A stretch of 64,000 bases of DNA from Modestobacter italicus. GTDB lineage: Bacteria; Actinomycetota; Actinomycetes; Mycobacteriales; Geodermatophilaceae. Of this stretch, positions 43,991-53,049 are shown one piece after another (positions within the stretch are counted from its first letter, which is position 1; each line of letters starts with the position of its first letter). Position numbers and translations under genes: made by a program. The stretch covers positions 1,364,001 through 1,428,000 of the forward strand of contig NC_017955.1 of NCBI RefSeq assembly GCF_000306785.1, written 5' to 3'. The notes below the pieces were generated by a model, which did no database searches, was not told where the DNA came from, and saw only the letters and a list, made by a program, of their open reading frames with translations.

Positions 43991-45037
43991 GTGCACGCAG
44001 ACGTCGTCGTGATCGGGGCCGGGCAGGCCGGGTTGTCGGCGGCGTACGCGCTGCGCCGGGCCGGGGCGGACTTCGTGGTGCTCGACGGGAACGCCGCCCC
44101 CGGCGGGGCCTGGCAGCACCGCTGGCCCTCGCTGCGGCTGGACAGGGCGCACCGGGTCCACCCGCTGCCCGGACTGCCCTTGCCCGACGCCGACCCCACC
44201 GATCCCGCCAGCGAGGTCGTCGCCGGGTACTTCGCCGACTACGAGCGGCGCTTCGACCTGCCGGTGCGCCGCCCGGTCGCCGTCCGTGCGGTGCACGCCA
44301 CCGACGACGGCTTCCGGTTGGACACCAGCGAGGGGGAGTGGACGGCGCGCGGCCTGCTGAACGCCACCGGCACCTGGACCCGCCCGTTCTGGCCGGCCTA
44401 CCCGGGCCGCGAGCTGTTCACCGGCCGCCAGCTGCACGCGGCCGACTACCGCGGTGCCGAGGAGTTCCGCGGCCGGCACGTGGTCGTCGTCGGCGGCGGG
44501 ACCTCGGCGGTGCAGCAGCTGATCGAGATCAGCGAGGTCACCACCACCACCTGGGTGACCCGCCGGCCGCCGCTGTGGCGCGCGAGTGGCTTCGGGGAGG
44601 ACGCCGGCCGGGCCGCGGTCGCCCTGGTCGACCAGCGGGTGCGCGCCGGCCTGCCGCCGGGCAGCGTGGTGGGCGTGACCGGGCTCGTGGAGACCGACGC
44701 CGTCCTCGCCGCCCGGGCGCGCGGCGTCCTGGCCCGGCTGCCGGTCTTCGACCGGCTCACCGCCGACGGGGTCGCCTGGGACGACGGGCGGTCGGTCCGC
44801 GCCGACGTCGTCCTGTGGGCGACCGGCTTCCGGGCCGCGCTGGACCACCTCGCGCCGCTGCACGTCCGCGGCCCCGGCGGGGGGATCGCGATGGACGGCA
44901 CCCGGGTGGTCGCCGAGCCCCGGCTGCACCTGGTCGGCTACGGCCCCTCGGCGAGCACCATCGGTGCCAACCGCGCCGGCCCCCGGGCGGCCCGCGAGCT
45001 GCTGCGCACGCTGGTCGGCACCGACGCCGCGGCCTGA
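43991..45037 (+). CDS. Flavin-dependent oxidoreductase (class B monooxygenase-like)
   Basis: 348 residues. FAD motif VVVIGAGQAGLSAAYALRRAG, NAAPGGAWQHRWPSLRLD, NATGTWTRPFWPAYPG, a second dinucleotide site VVVVGGGTSAVQQLIE (NADPH) and VVLWATGFRAALDHLAPL near the end. It is shorter than Baeyer-Villiger enzymes and lacks their FxGxxxHxxxW fingerprint; the closest look is CzcO-type flavoproteins. GTG 43991. Substrate unknown. Confidence 0.85.
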   Translation: MHADVVVIGAGQAGLSAAYALRRAGADFVVLDGNAAPGGAWQHRWPSLRLDRAHRVHPLPGLPLPDADPTDPASEVVAGYFADYERRFDLPVRRPVAVRAVHATDDGFRLDTSEGEWTARGLLNATGTWTRPFWPAYPGRELFTGRQLHAADYRGAEEFRGRHVVVVGGGTSAVQQLIEISEVTTTTWVTRRPPLWRASGFGEDAGRAAVALVDQRVRAGLPPGSVVGVTGLVETDAVLAARARGVLARLPVFDRLTADGVAWDDGRSVRADVVLWATGFRAALDHLAPLHVRGPGGGIAMDGTRVVAEPRLHLVGYGPSASTIGANRAGPRAARELLRTLVGTDAAA

Positions 45038-45073
45038 CGGTTGCGCGCAGCTCCTCGCAGGTAGGACAGGGGC

Positions 45074-45343
45074 ATGAGCGAGAGCAGCGAACTCCCCGAC
45101 ACCGCGATGGCCACCGGCAACGACGAGGGCGAGCCGGGCCACCCCGACACCCGTCCGCTGGCCGAGGACGAGCGCGAGCTGCTCACGCAGCTCCAGAGGT
45201 CGGCCGACGGGTCCGGCGAGCCGGCGGTCGAGGACGGCCCCGAGATGGCCGCGGCGGCCGGGGACGACGCGCCGCTGCCGGCGGCCACCGGCGGCGACGG
45301 GCAGGCCGGTGACGGGCTGGACCCGGAGTTCACCGACCGCTGA
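45074..45343 (+). CDS. Small acidic protein, probably disordered
   Basis: 89 residues rich in Asp, Glu, Gly, Ser and Ala; no hydrophobic core. One short helical stretch, LAEDERELLTQLQRSA (about 28-43). No family recognised. ATG 45074 has AGGACAGGGG a few nt upstream. The stop lies 8 nt from that of the convergent phytochrome gene. Confidence 0.55.
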   Translation: MSESSELPDTAMATGNDEGEPGHPDTRPLAEDERELLTQLQRSADGSGEPAVEDGPEMAAAAGDDAPLPAATGGDGQAGDGLDPEFTDR

Positions 45344-45351
45344 GCCCGCGG

Positions 45352-47706
45352 TCAGCTGCCGGGCTCCTCCGGGTCCAGCCGCACCGCGACCAGGGCGACG
45401 TCGTCGTCGGCGCCACCGGGCACCAACCGGGCGAGGAGCTGGTCGACCAGCCCGTCGACCGGCTCCTGCCACAGCGCGCCGAACTCGGTGCGCAGCTGCG
45501 CGATCCCGTCGTCGAAGAGCTGGTCCCGGCGCTCGACGAGCCCGTCGGTGTAGAGCAGCACCGTCGACCCGCGCGGGATCGTGAGCACGTGGTCCTGCCG
45601 CGCTGAGCCGGCGTCGACCCCGAGCAGCAGGTCGGGCCGGGCGTCGTCGAGCACCGAGATGGTGCCGTCCGGGCCGGCGATCACCGGCGGCAGGTGCCCG
45701 GCGTTGGACCAGCGGAGCCGGGTGAGCCCGGCCGCCCGCTCCTCGTCGGTCTGCTCCAGCCGGGCGACGAGCACCGAGGCCATCGTCGTCAGCTGCAGGC
45801 CGGCGACGGCCCGGTCCAGCCGGGTGAGCACCCCGGCCGGGCTGTCGTCGCTGTCGTAGGCGATGCCGCGCAGCAGCCCGCGCAGCTGCCCCATGCAGGC
45901 CGCCGCTTCGGTGTCGTGACCGACGACGTCCCCGATCACCAGCACGGTCGCGCCGTCGGGCTGCTGGAAGACGTCGTACCAGTCGCCGCCGACCTGGGAG
46001 TCCCGGGCCGCCGGCACGTAGCGCACGGCGAAGTCCAGGTGGTCGGGGTCCGGTGGCTCCGACAGCAGGCTGCGCTGCAGGGTGAGCGCCGTCCGGGCGA
46101 CCCGGCGGGTCCGGGCGTACAGCGCCTCCAGCAGGTGGGTGCGCAGCTCGCCGGCCTCGGTGAGCTCGGCCGGGGTCCAGGGCTCGGCCCGGTTGCGGAC
46201 GGTCTCCCGCCAGCGGTCGAAGGACTTGCGGGGGGAGAGCCGGATGGTGTCGCCCTCGCGCTCGGCGATCGCCTTGTTGTGCGGGTCGCCGCCCCAGTCG
46301 ACCGCGTGCACCTTCTCCACGCGGGTCCAGATGACGTACTGGCCCTCCGGCAGCGGCAGTGCCAGCACGCCGCAGGCGACCTCCCCGGGGACGCCGAGGG
46401 TGGGGGCGACCAGCGGCAGCCGGTCGGTGCCCACCACGTCACCGCCGTGCTGGCCGGCCCAGGCGGCCAGCACGTTGCTGACCTCCGCCGACAGCGGCAC
46501 CCCGGCGCTGCCGGTCGAGCCCTGCAGGCTGACCACCACGGAGTCCGCCGGCACCACGTCGAGCAGCCCCGGCCGGCCGAGCACGGTCTCGGCCAGCGGT
46601 CGGTCCTCGTCCAGCGCGGCCGCGGTCAGCCAGGCCATGGTGGAGCGGACCCGCAGCGCGCGGCGGTGCTCCTCGTCCTCGGTCCGGTCGACCAGGCGCA
46701 GCGACAGGGTCGAGCCGAGGAACTCCGCGGCCGCCCGGGTGGCGTAGGGCGGGGCGTGCGGACCGGAGTAGTGGTGGCAGGCGATGAGGCCCCAGAGCTT
46801 GTCGTCGCGCAGCAGCGAGATCGACATCGAGGCGCCCACGCCCATGTTCTGCAGGTACTCGCAGTGGATCGGGGAGACGCTGCGCAGCGTCGAGTAGGTC
46901 AGGTCCAGCGGCTGCCCGGTGGCGGGCAGGTCGACCGGCTCCAGCGGCGAGGGCGTGTAGCGCACGTCGGAGATCAGCCGGACCCAGTTCTTCTCGTACA
47001 GCGCCCGGGCCTGCGCCGGGATGTCCGAGGCCGGGTAGTGCAGCCCGAGGAAGGAGTTCAGCTCGGGCAGCTTGGCCTCGGCGACGACCTCGCCGTTGTA
47101 GTCGGCGTCGTAGCGGTAGACCATCACCCGGTCGAACCCGGTGAGCGCGCGGACCGCCTCGGCGGTGATGTCGTAGAGCTCCTGCAGCGAGCTGGCCCGG
47201 TTCAGCTCGGCGATCGTCCCGCGCACCGCCTGGTAGGTGTTCGGGAAGGAGAACGGCCGCGGGCCGAAGGCCGGCTCGAGCTCGACGACGAGGGTGCTGG
47301 CCGCCGGCAGACCGGCGGCGGTGCGGGTGCCCTCCGGCGCGTGGCTCACCCGGTGCAGGATCGCGTCGACCGGGCACGGGCTGCCGGCGCAGTCGAGGAT
47401 CAGCTCGACCGGGTTGCGCTCGCGCAGGTCGCCGAACGCGCTGGCCGACCGGGCGATCGCCTGCGCGGGCACGGTGCCGACCACCTCGGCCAGCGGCCGG
47501 CCCAGGGCGTCGTCCCAGGCCGTGCCGACGACGTCGGCCAGGTTGCGGGAGACCTGGCGGACGACCATGTCCGGCTCGCTGACGGCGAGCAGCACGCCCC
47601 GCGGCTGGATGCTGCCCGGGACGTGGATCGGCTCCCGCTCGCAGTTGGTGAGGTCGACCGGCTCGCCGGGCGCCAGCCAGGTGCTGGTCTGCAGTTGGTC
47701 GGTCAT
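45352..47706 (-). CDS. Bacteriophytochrome with SpoIIE/PP2C phosphatase output
   Basis: 784 residues, red/far-red photoreceptor. C22 (VDLTNCEREPIHVPGSIQPRG) is the biliverdin attachment site of bacteriophytochromes, then PAS (about 30-140), GAF (150-335) with YPASDIP (225-230) and SPIHCEYLQNMG (H281, next to C282), and PHY (340-510) with tongue motif PRKSFDRW (492-499). The output is not a histidine kinase but SpoIIE/PP2C: GGDWYDVF (573-580), IGDVVGH (591-597), NAGHLPP and GGADDDVALV (765-773). It probably acts in serine phosphorylation/partner switching. ATG overlaps the heme oxygenase stop, ensuring chromophore supply. Confidence 0.95.
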   Translation of the reverse strand: MTDQLQTSTWLAPGEPVDLTNCEREPIHVPGSIQPRGVLLAVSEPDMVVRQVSRNLADVVGTAWDDALGRPLAEVVGTVPAQAIARSASAFGDLRERNPVELILDCAGSPCPVDAILHRVSHAPEGTRTAAGLPAASTLVVELEPAFGPRPFSFPNTYQAVRGTIAELNRASSLQELYDITAEAVRALTGFDRVMVYRYDADYNGEVVAEAKLPELNSFLGLHYPASDIPAQARALYEKNWVRLISDVRYTPSPLEPVDLPATGQPLDLTYSTLRSVSPIHCEYLQNMGVGASMSISLLRDDKLWGLIACHHYSGPHAPPYATRAAAEFLGSTLSLRLVDRTEDEEHRRALRVRSTMAWLTAAALDEDRPLAETVLGRPGLLDVVPADSVVVSLQGSTGSAGVPLSAEVSNVLAAWAGQHGGDVVGTDRLPLVAPTLGVPGEVACGVLALPLPEGQYVIWTRVEKVHAVDWGGDPHNKAIAEREGDTIRLSPRKSFDRWRETVRNRAEPWTPAELTEAGELRTHLLEALYARTRRVARTALTLQRSLLSEPPDPDHLDFAVRYVPAARDSQVGGDWYDVFQQPDGATVLVIGDVVGHDTEAAACMGQLRGLLRGIAYDSDDSPAGVLTRLDRAVAGLQLTTMASVLVARLEQTDEERAAGLTRLRWSNAGHLPPVIAGPDGTISVLDDARPDLLLGVDAGSARQDHVLTIPRGSTVLLYTDGLVERRDQLFDDGIAQLRTEFGALWQEPVDGLVDQLLARLVPGGADDDVALVAVRLDPEEPGS

Positions 47707-48395
47707 GACTGGGCACTGCTCCCCGCTGGGGCTGACCGCCGCTGTTCGACGGAGGACGGCGCGCCGCACCAGGAGGCGAGCGCGCTGAAGGTCTCCCGGG
47801 CGGCTCCGACCAGCTGGTCGGCGTCCCCACCCCCGGCGACCCGGGCGCGGGTCACCGTGCGGAAGGCGTGCCACATGGCGCCGGTCTGCTCACCGTAGGG
47901 GGAGAAGCTGGTCAGCCGCCCGGCGGCGGCCAGCTGGGGGAGGGTGGCCAGGTGCCGGTCGATGAACACCCCGCCGAGCGAGGAGCCCTCCAGCACGTAG
48001 AGGCGGCCGAGCGCGGCGTCGGTGCCGGGCACGTCCGGCAGGGCCGGGACGTCCTCGGTGGGCCCGGCACCGAGCGCGGTCAGGTCGTCGGCGAACAGGT
48101 GGGACCGGTGACGGTGCGCCCAGCCGACGCCGTCGGCGTCGGCCGGCTCGGCGGCGGCCCAGTCGTCGAGCCCGGCCTCCGCGGCCCGCCAGAAGCCGTG
48201 CATCCGGGTGAGGACGTCGACGAGCCGGTCGCGCGTCAGGGCGGGGGAGAGCAGGTCCAGCGAGTCCTCGACAGCCCGGTGCTCGGCCGCGGTCTCCGTG
48301 CGCAGGCGGCGCAGGACGTCGTCTTCGGTCACCCCGGTCCCGTCATCCGTGTCGCGGTACCCCGACGGGGATGACGCGCGTGCTGTCGTGGTCAT
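47703..48395 (-). CDS. bphO: Biliverdin-producing heme oxygenase
   Basis: 230 residues, helical. Proximal heme His H39 in TETAAEHRAVEDSLDLL, and the distal helix LYVLEGSSLGGVFIDRHL with the Gly-rich kink. Cleaves heme to biliverdin, the chromophore of the phytochrome encoded next (4 nt overlap ATGA). Its own ATG 48395 overlaps the stop of the PucR-type regulator, again ATGA. The N-terminal 25 residues are non-conserved. Confidence 0.93.
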   Translation of the reverse strand: MTTTARASSPSGYRDTDDGTGVTEDDVLRRLRTETAAEHRAVEDSLDLLSPALTRDRLVDVLTRMHGFWRAAEAGLDDWAAAEPADADGVGWAHRHRSHLFADDLTALGAGPTEDVPALPDVPGTDAALGRLYVLEGSSLGGVFIDRHLATLPQLAAAGRLTSFSPYGEQTGAMWHAFRTVTRARVAGGGDADQLVGAARETFSALASWCGAPSSVEQRRSAPAGSSAQS

Positions 48396-49567
48396 GAGCT
48401 TAGGTCACGGTCGGTGGTGGCGTCCTCGCTCCGGCGGGTCGCGGACGTGAGCCGCGCCGCACGGACCCCCAGGTGCAGCAGCAGCCGGTCGGCGCCGTCG
48501 GCGAGGTCGAGACCGGTGAGCTCCTCGATCCGGCCGAGCCGGTAGTACAGCGTCTGGCGGTGGATGCACAGCTCGGTGGCGGCCCGCTGCGGGCTGCCGG
48601 CGCAGTCCAGCCAGGTCCCCGCCGTCCGGGTGAGCACCGGGTCGGCCAGCAGCCTCGCCAGCGACGGGTCCGGGTCGCCGACCGCGGCGACCTGCCGCCA
48701 GGCACCGAGCTCCGACCAGGACGCCGCCGGGGCGAACCGCGGGTCGACGGACGCCACCCGGGCCGCGGTGCGCGCCTCGTGCCACTGCGCGGGCAGGTCC
48801 CCGCAGCCGGTCCGGGCGGCGGCCACCCCGGCGGTGCTGCCCGGCGGCAGCCCGCCGAGGGCGGCGCCGCTGAGCGCACCGGCCGGGGGGGGGTCGCCGT
48901 CCCCGGGCAGCGGCAGCAGCACCGCCACCTCCGCGCCACCGGCGAGCACCGCGGAGACCGCGCCGGCACCCGGCGGGGCCCAGCCGACCGGCAGCCCGGG
49001 AGCCGCGGGGAGCAGTGCCACCAGGGTCACCGCGCTGGCCGGGCCGAGCGCGTCGGCCAGCGACCGGGCCGCACGCTGCGGAGCGGGGCCGGTCAGCACG
49101 GCGCGCAGCGCGGCGGACAGGTCGTCGGCGCCGGGGCGCCCCTCGGCCAGCAGCCGCCCCGCCTCCGCGGCGAGGAGCACGGCCTCGGGCAGCCCCGGGG
49201 CGCTGGGGTCGCCGACGTCGGTGCGGCCCTCGTCGAGCAGCCACAGCCAGCCGTGCAGGCGGCCGTCGGCCCGGACCGGGACGCAGAGCCGGGTGAGGAT
49301 GCCGGCGTCGGGGTCGGCCGGCACCCGCACCGGGCCGGTCGCTGCGGTGATGCCGTGGCTCTCGAACCAGGCCCGCACGTCGGGGGTGGAACTGCGGCCG
49401 AGGATGGACCGCGCGCGGACGGCGTCCATGGTCGCGCCCGGGGTGGCCGGGCCGGTGCCGTCGTGGGCGCAGAAGGCCAGCAGGGTGAACTCGCGGTCCT
49501 CCAGCGTCGCCGGGGCGCCGAGCACGCGGGAGACCTCGTCCACCAGGTCCTGCAGGTCGTCGCGCAC
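48392..49567 (-). CDS. PucR family regulator, likely proline-responsive (PruR-like)
   Basis: 391 residues from GTG 49567 (GAGGGGAGC 5-13 nt upstream). The C-terminal HTH_30 is ATELCIHRQTLYYRLGRIEELTGLDL; the middle (SVSALRAVLTG... CDUF-like region) and an N-terminal sensor part follow the CdaR/PucR layout. It is divergent from proline dehydrogenase and P5C dehydrogenase, the position of mycobacterial PruR, which activates those genes with proline. Unusually its stop overlaps bphO, so it is the first gene of the bphO-bphP operon. The effector is inferred from context. Confidence 0.82.
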   Translation of the reverse strand: MRDDLQDLVDEVSRVLGAPATLEDREFTLLAFCAHDGTGPATPGATMDAVRARSILGRSSTPDVRAWFESHGITAATGPVRVPADPDAGILTRLCVPVRADGRLHGWLWLLDEGRTDVGDPSAPGLPEAVLLAAEAGRLLAEGRPGADDLSAALRAVLTGPAPQRAARSLADALGPASAVTLVALLPAAPGLPVGWAPPGAGAVSAVLAGGAEVAVLLPLPGDGDPPPAGALSGAALGGLPPGSTAGVAAARTGCGDLPAQWHEARTAARVASVDPRFAPAASWSELGAWRQVAAVGDPDPSLARLLADPVLTRTAGTWLDCAGSPQRAATELCIHRQTLYYRLGRIEELTGLDLADGADRLLLHLGVRAARLTSATRRSEDATTDRDLSS

Positions 49568-49696
49568 CGGGTGCTCCCCTCGCCGTTCAGACGATCGTAC
49601 GAGGAGAACCCGGCGAGTCCGGACATCTGTCGCTGGCGCGGCGGCGGTCGCCGTCCCTAGCGTTCTGGTCAGGTCACCGTCCAGCCGGAGGTCGTC

Positions 49697-50629
49697 GTGC
49701 TCACCCAGAAGGCCCTGCTCGCCGCCTCCCGCCGTCCCGCCCTCCGCCGCGTGGTCACCGGCACGCCGGTCACCCGCCGGGTCGTCGACCGCTTCGTCGC
49801 GGGGGAGACGCTGCCCGAGGCGCTGGACGTCGTCCGCGCGCTGGCCGCCGACGGCATCGCCGTGACCCTGGACCACCTCGGCGAGGACGTGCCCGACCGC
49901 GCCGCGGCCACGCGGTCCAGGGACGCCTACCTGGCGCTGCTCGACGGCCTCGCGCCGCTGCAGCTGGGCCGGCGGGCCGAGGTGTCGGTGAAGCTGTCGG
50001 CGTTCGGCCAGGCGCTGCCGATCGGCGGCCACGACGTGGCGCTGCAGCTGGTGCGCCCGGTCGTCGAGGCGGCCACCGCGATGGGCACCACGGTCACCCT
50101 CGACATGGAGGACTCCGCGACGGTCGACTCGACCCTCGCCGTCCTGGCCGAGCTGCGCCGCGACCACCCGGGGACCGGCGCGGTGCTGCAGGCGATGCTG
50201 CACCGCACCGAGGACGACGCCCGGACCCTCGCCGTCCCCGGGTCGCGGGTGCGGCTGGTCAAGGGCGCCTACCGCGAGCCGGCGGGCGTGGCGTTCCAGG
50301 ACAAGGCCGACGTCGACGCCGCCTACGCGCGCTGCCTGGAGGTGCTCGTCCGCGGCGGCGGCCACCCGATGGCCGGCACGCACGACCCGGCCATGATCGA
50401 GCGGCTGCTCGCCCTGGTCGCCGAGACCGGCCGCACCCCCGACAGCTACGAGTTCCAGCTGCTCTACGGCATCCGTCCCGACGAGCAGGTCCGGCTGGCC
50501 GCCGCCGGGCACACCGTGCGCGCGTACGTGCCCTACGGCGCCGACTGGTACGGCTACTTCATGCGCCGGCTGGCCGAGCGCCCCGCCAACCTGCAGTTCT
50601 TCCTCCGCTCCCTCGCCACCCGTTCCTGA
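49697..50629 (+). CDS. Proline dehydrogenase (monofunctional PruB/PutA type)
   Basis: 310 residues, FAD barrel oxidising proline to P5C. VSVKLSAFGQ, TLDMEDSATVDSTL, RLVKGAYREP, GTHDPAMIERLL, YEFQLLYGIRPDEQVRL and the conserved Tyr/Arg-Arg substrate site YGYFMRRLAERPAN. Length suits the monofunctional enzymes; the second step is encoded next. GTG 49697 has GGAGG upstream and TAGCGT about 35 nt further up. The intergenic region to the regulator holds ACGATCGT (49591), a possible operator half. Confidence 0.94.
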   Translation: MLTQKALLAASRRPALRRVVTGTPVTRRVVDRFVAGETLPEALDVVRALAADGIAVTLDHLGEDVPDRAAATRSRDAYLALLDGLAPLQLGRRAEVSVKLSAFGQALPIGGHDVALQLVRPVVEAATAMGTTVTLDMEDSATVDSTLAVLAELRRDHPGTGAVLQAMLHRTEDDARTLAVPGSRVRLVKGAYREPAGVAFQDKADVDAAYARCLEVLVRGGGHPMAGTHDPAMIERLLALVAETGRTPDSYEFQLLYGIRPDEQVRLAAAGHTVRAYVPYGADWYGYFMRRLAERPANLQFFLRSLATRS

Positions 50630-50690
50630 ACCCGCCTCTTCCGCCAAGAGCGTGCTCTTGGCGATCCGTCCACCGCTGAGGAGCACCCCC

Positions 50691-52316
50691 ATGGACGCCG
50701 TCACCCAGGTCCCCGCGCCGCGCAACGAGACCGTGAAGGACTACGCCCCCGGCTCGCCGGAGCGAGCGGAGCTGCAGCAGCGGCTCACCGAGCTCGCCGC
50801 CGACCCGCTGGAGCTGACCGCCACCATCGGCGGGGAGCAGCGGATGGCTCGCGGCGCGGCGTTCGACGTCGTCGCCCCGCACCGGCACACCCAGGTGCTC
50901 GGGACGTCGGCCGCGGCCACCGCCGCCGACGCCGAGGACGCCGTCCGTTGCGCCAAGCAGGCCGCCCCGGGCTGGTCGGAGCTGTCCTTCGACGACCGGG
51001 CCGCGGTGTTCCTCAAGGCCGCCGACCTGCTGGCCGGTCCGTGGCGGCAGACGCTCAACGCCGCGACCGTGCTCGGCCAGAGCAAGACCGCCTACCAGGC
51101 CGAGATCGACGCCGCCTGCGAGCTGATCGACTTCTGGCGCTACAACGTGCACTTCGCCCGGGGCATCATGGCCGAGCAGCCGGCGTCCAGCCCGGGGGTG
51201 TGGAACCGGGTGGACCACCGCCCGCTCGAGGGCTTCGTGTACGCGGTCACGCCGTTCAACTTCACCGCCATCGCCGGCAACCTGCCGACCGCGCCGGCGC
51301 TGATGGGCAACACCGTGGTCTGGAAGCCGGCGCCGACCCAGCAGCTGGCCGCGCACCTCACCATGCGGCTGCTGGAGGCGGCCGGGCTCCCGCCGGGCGT
51401 GATCAACATGCTGCCCGGTGACGGGATCGCGGTCTCCGACGTCGTCCTCGCCGACCGCGACCTGGCCGGCATCCACTTCACCGGCTCGACCCCGGTCTTC
51501 CAGCACCTGTGGCGCACGGTGGGGGAGAACATCGCCTCCTACCGCGGGTACCCCCGGATCGTCGGCGAGACAGGCGGCAAGGACTTCATCGTCGCCCACC
51601 CCTCGGCGGACCCAGACGTGCTGCGCACCGCGATGATCCGCGGCGCGTTCGAGTACCAGGGGCAGAAGTGCTCCGCGGCCTCCCGCGCCTACGTCCCCCG
51701 CAGCCTGTGGGCGAAGGTCCGCGACGAGCTGATCGCCACCACCGAGGCGCTGCCGATGGGCGACGTCACCGACTTCTCGAACTTCATGGGCGCGGTCATC
51801 GACGGCCGCTCCTTCGCGAAGCTGTCGAAGGTGCTGGACGCCGCGCGGGGCGACGACGCGCTGACCGTCGTCGCCGGTGGCACGGCCGACGACAGCGAGG
51901 GGTGGTTCGTCCGGCCGACGGTCATCGAGGGCACCGACCCCGAGCACGAGGTGTTCACCACCGAGTACTTCGGCCCGGTCCTCGCCGTGCACGTCTACGA
52001 CGACGCCGACTACGACACCGTGCTGGCGCAGATGGAGTCGGTGGCGCCCTACGCCCTCACCGGCTCGGTCATCGCGCAGGACCGGACGGCGATCGCGCAC
52101 GCGCAGCGGTTCCTGCGGCACGCCGCCGGCAACTTCTACGTCAACGACAAGCCGACCGGGGCGGTCGTCGGCCAGCAGCCCTTCGGTGGCGGCCGCGCGT
52201 CGGGCACCAACGACAAGGCCGGCGCGCCGCAGAACCTGCAGCGCTGGACCAGCACCCGGTCGATCAAGGAGACCTTCGCCCCCGCGACCGACCACCGCTA
52301 CCCGCACATGCGTTGA
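50691..52316 (+). CDS. pruA: L-glutamate gamma-semialdehyde (P5C) dehydrogenase
   Basis: 541 residues, converts P5C/glutamate semialdehyde to glutamate with NAD. Aldehyde-dehydrogenase fold: TPFNFTAIAGNLPTAPALMGN, GSTPVFQHLWRTVGEN, GETGGKDF with the Glu base, and GQKCSAASRAYVP with the nucleophile C327. C-terminal GGRASGTNDKAGAPQNLQRW is typical of the P5CDH group. ATG 50691 has GAGGAG 9 nt upstream. 61 nt after the proline dehydrogenase; a terminator hairpin follows. Confidence 0.95.
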   Translation: MDAVTQVPAPRNETVKDYAPGSPERAELQQRLTELAADPLELTATIGGEQRMARGAAFDVVAPHRHTQVLGTSAAATAADAEDAVRCAKQAAPGWSELSFDDRAAVFLKAADLLAGPWRQTLNAATVLGQSKTAYQAEIDAACELIDFWRYNVHFARGIMAEQPASSPGVWNRVDHRPLEGFVYAVTPFNFTAIAGNLPTAPALMGNTVVWKPAPTQQLAAHLTMRLLEAAGLPPGVINMLPGDGIAVSDVVLADRDLAGIHFTGSTPVFQHLWRTVGENIASYRGYPRIVGETGGKDFIVAHPSADPDVLRTAMIRGAFEYQGQKCSAASRAYVPRSLWAKVRDELIATTEALPMGDVTDFSNFMGAVIDGRSFAKLSKVLDAARGDDALTVVAGGTADDSEGWFVRPTVIEGTDPEHEVFTTEYFGPVLAVHVYDDADYDTVLAQMESVAPYALTGSVIAQDRTAIAHAQRFLRHAAGNFYVNDKPTGAVVGQQPFGGGRASGTNDKAGAPQNLQRWTSTRSIKETFAPATDHRYPHMR

Positions 52317-52344
52317 TGGCGACCCTTCGGGCCGCACCGCGGCC

Positions 52345-52367
52345 AGCGGCCGTCCCCGACGGCCGCT
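52345..52367 (+). terminator. Hairpin terminator after pruA
   Basis: AGCGGCCGTC-CCC-GACGGCCGCT: a perfect 10-bp stem with a three-base loop, starting 29 nt after the pruA stop and before the convergent gluconokinase gene. Confidence 0.75.
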
Positions 52368-52447
52368 GAGCCGCTTCGTCGCTCGGTCGCGGGACCCTCC
52401 GGGCCCCACTCCTCACGATCCCCAGGGGTCGCGTCGGATCGGGCGTG

Positions 52448-53002
52448 TCAGCCCTGGCTGAGTCCGTCCAGTGCCCGCTCCCTGCGGAGGTCGGTGAGCA
52501 GTTCGGCGATGCTCTGGTCGAGCGGGCCGTCGCCGGCGATGACGTCGCCGGGCTCGTCCTCGGCCAGCGGCTCCAGGGTGGCCAGCTGGCTGTCCAGCAG
52601 GGACGGCGGCATGTAGTGGCCCGTGCGCTGCGCCAGCCGGTCGGCGAGCACCTGCTGGGAGACCTGCATGTGGGCGAACCAGACCGAGGGGTGGCCGTCG
52701 CGGAGCAGGTCGCGGTAGCTGCGCTTGAGCGCGGAGCAGGTGAGCACCAGCGAGGTGCCGGCGGCCTCGTGCTCACCGATCACCTCGGCGATCCGCCGCA
52801 GCCACGGCCAGCGGTCCTCGTCGTCGAGCGGGTGCCCGGCCGCCATCTTGGCGACGTTGGCCTCCGGGTGCAGGTCGTCACCCTCGATGTACTCCCAGCC
52901 CAGCTGCCGGGTGAGCTCGCGGGCGGCGCTGGTCTTGCCGGAGCCGGAGACCCCCATGACGACGATGGAGGTGGTCGCCGGGATGCTGGGCGGAGAGTCC
53001 AT
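52448..53002 (-). CDS. gntK: Gluconokinase (thermoresistant GntK type)
   Basis: 184 residues. P-loop GVSGSGKTS (17-25), EYIEGDDLHPEANVAKMAAGHPLDDEDRWPWL (substrate), TCSALKRSYRDLLR and HYMPPSLLDSQLATLEPL. Phosphorylates gluconate to 6-phosphogluconate, the substrate of the Gnd encoded at 21762. No gluconate transporter gene is adjacent. ATG 53002; divergent from the MFS gene by 47 nt. Confidence 0.95.
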   Translation of the reverse strand: MDSPPSIPATTSIVVMGVSGSGKTSAARELTRQLGWEYIEGDDLHPEANVAKMAAGHPLDDEDRWPWLRRIAEVIGEHEAAGTSLVLTCSALKRSYRDLLRDGHPSVWFAHMQVSQQVLADRLAQRTGHYMPPSLLDSQLATLEPLAEDEPGDVIAGDGPLDQSIAELLTDLRRERALDGLSQG

Positions 53003-53049
53003 GCGCTGACCGTAGGGGTCACCACCGGGCGGTTGGAGGACCAGGGCCC

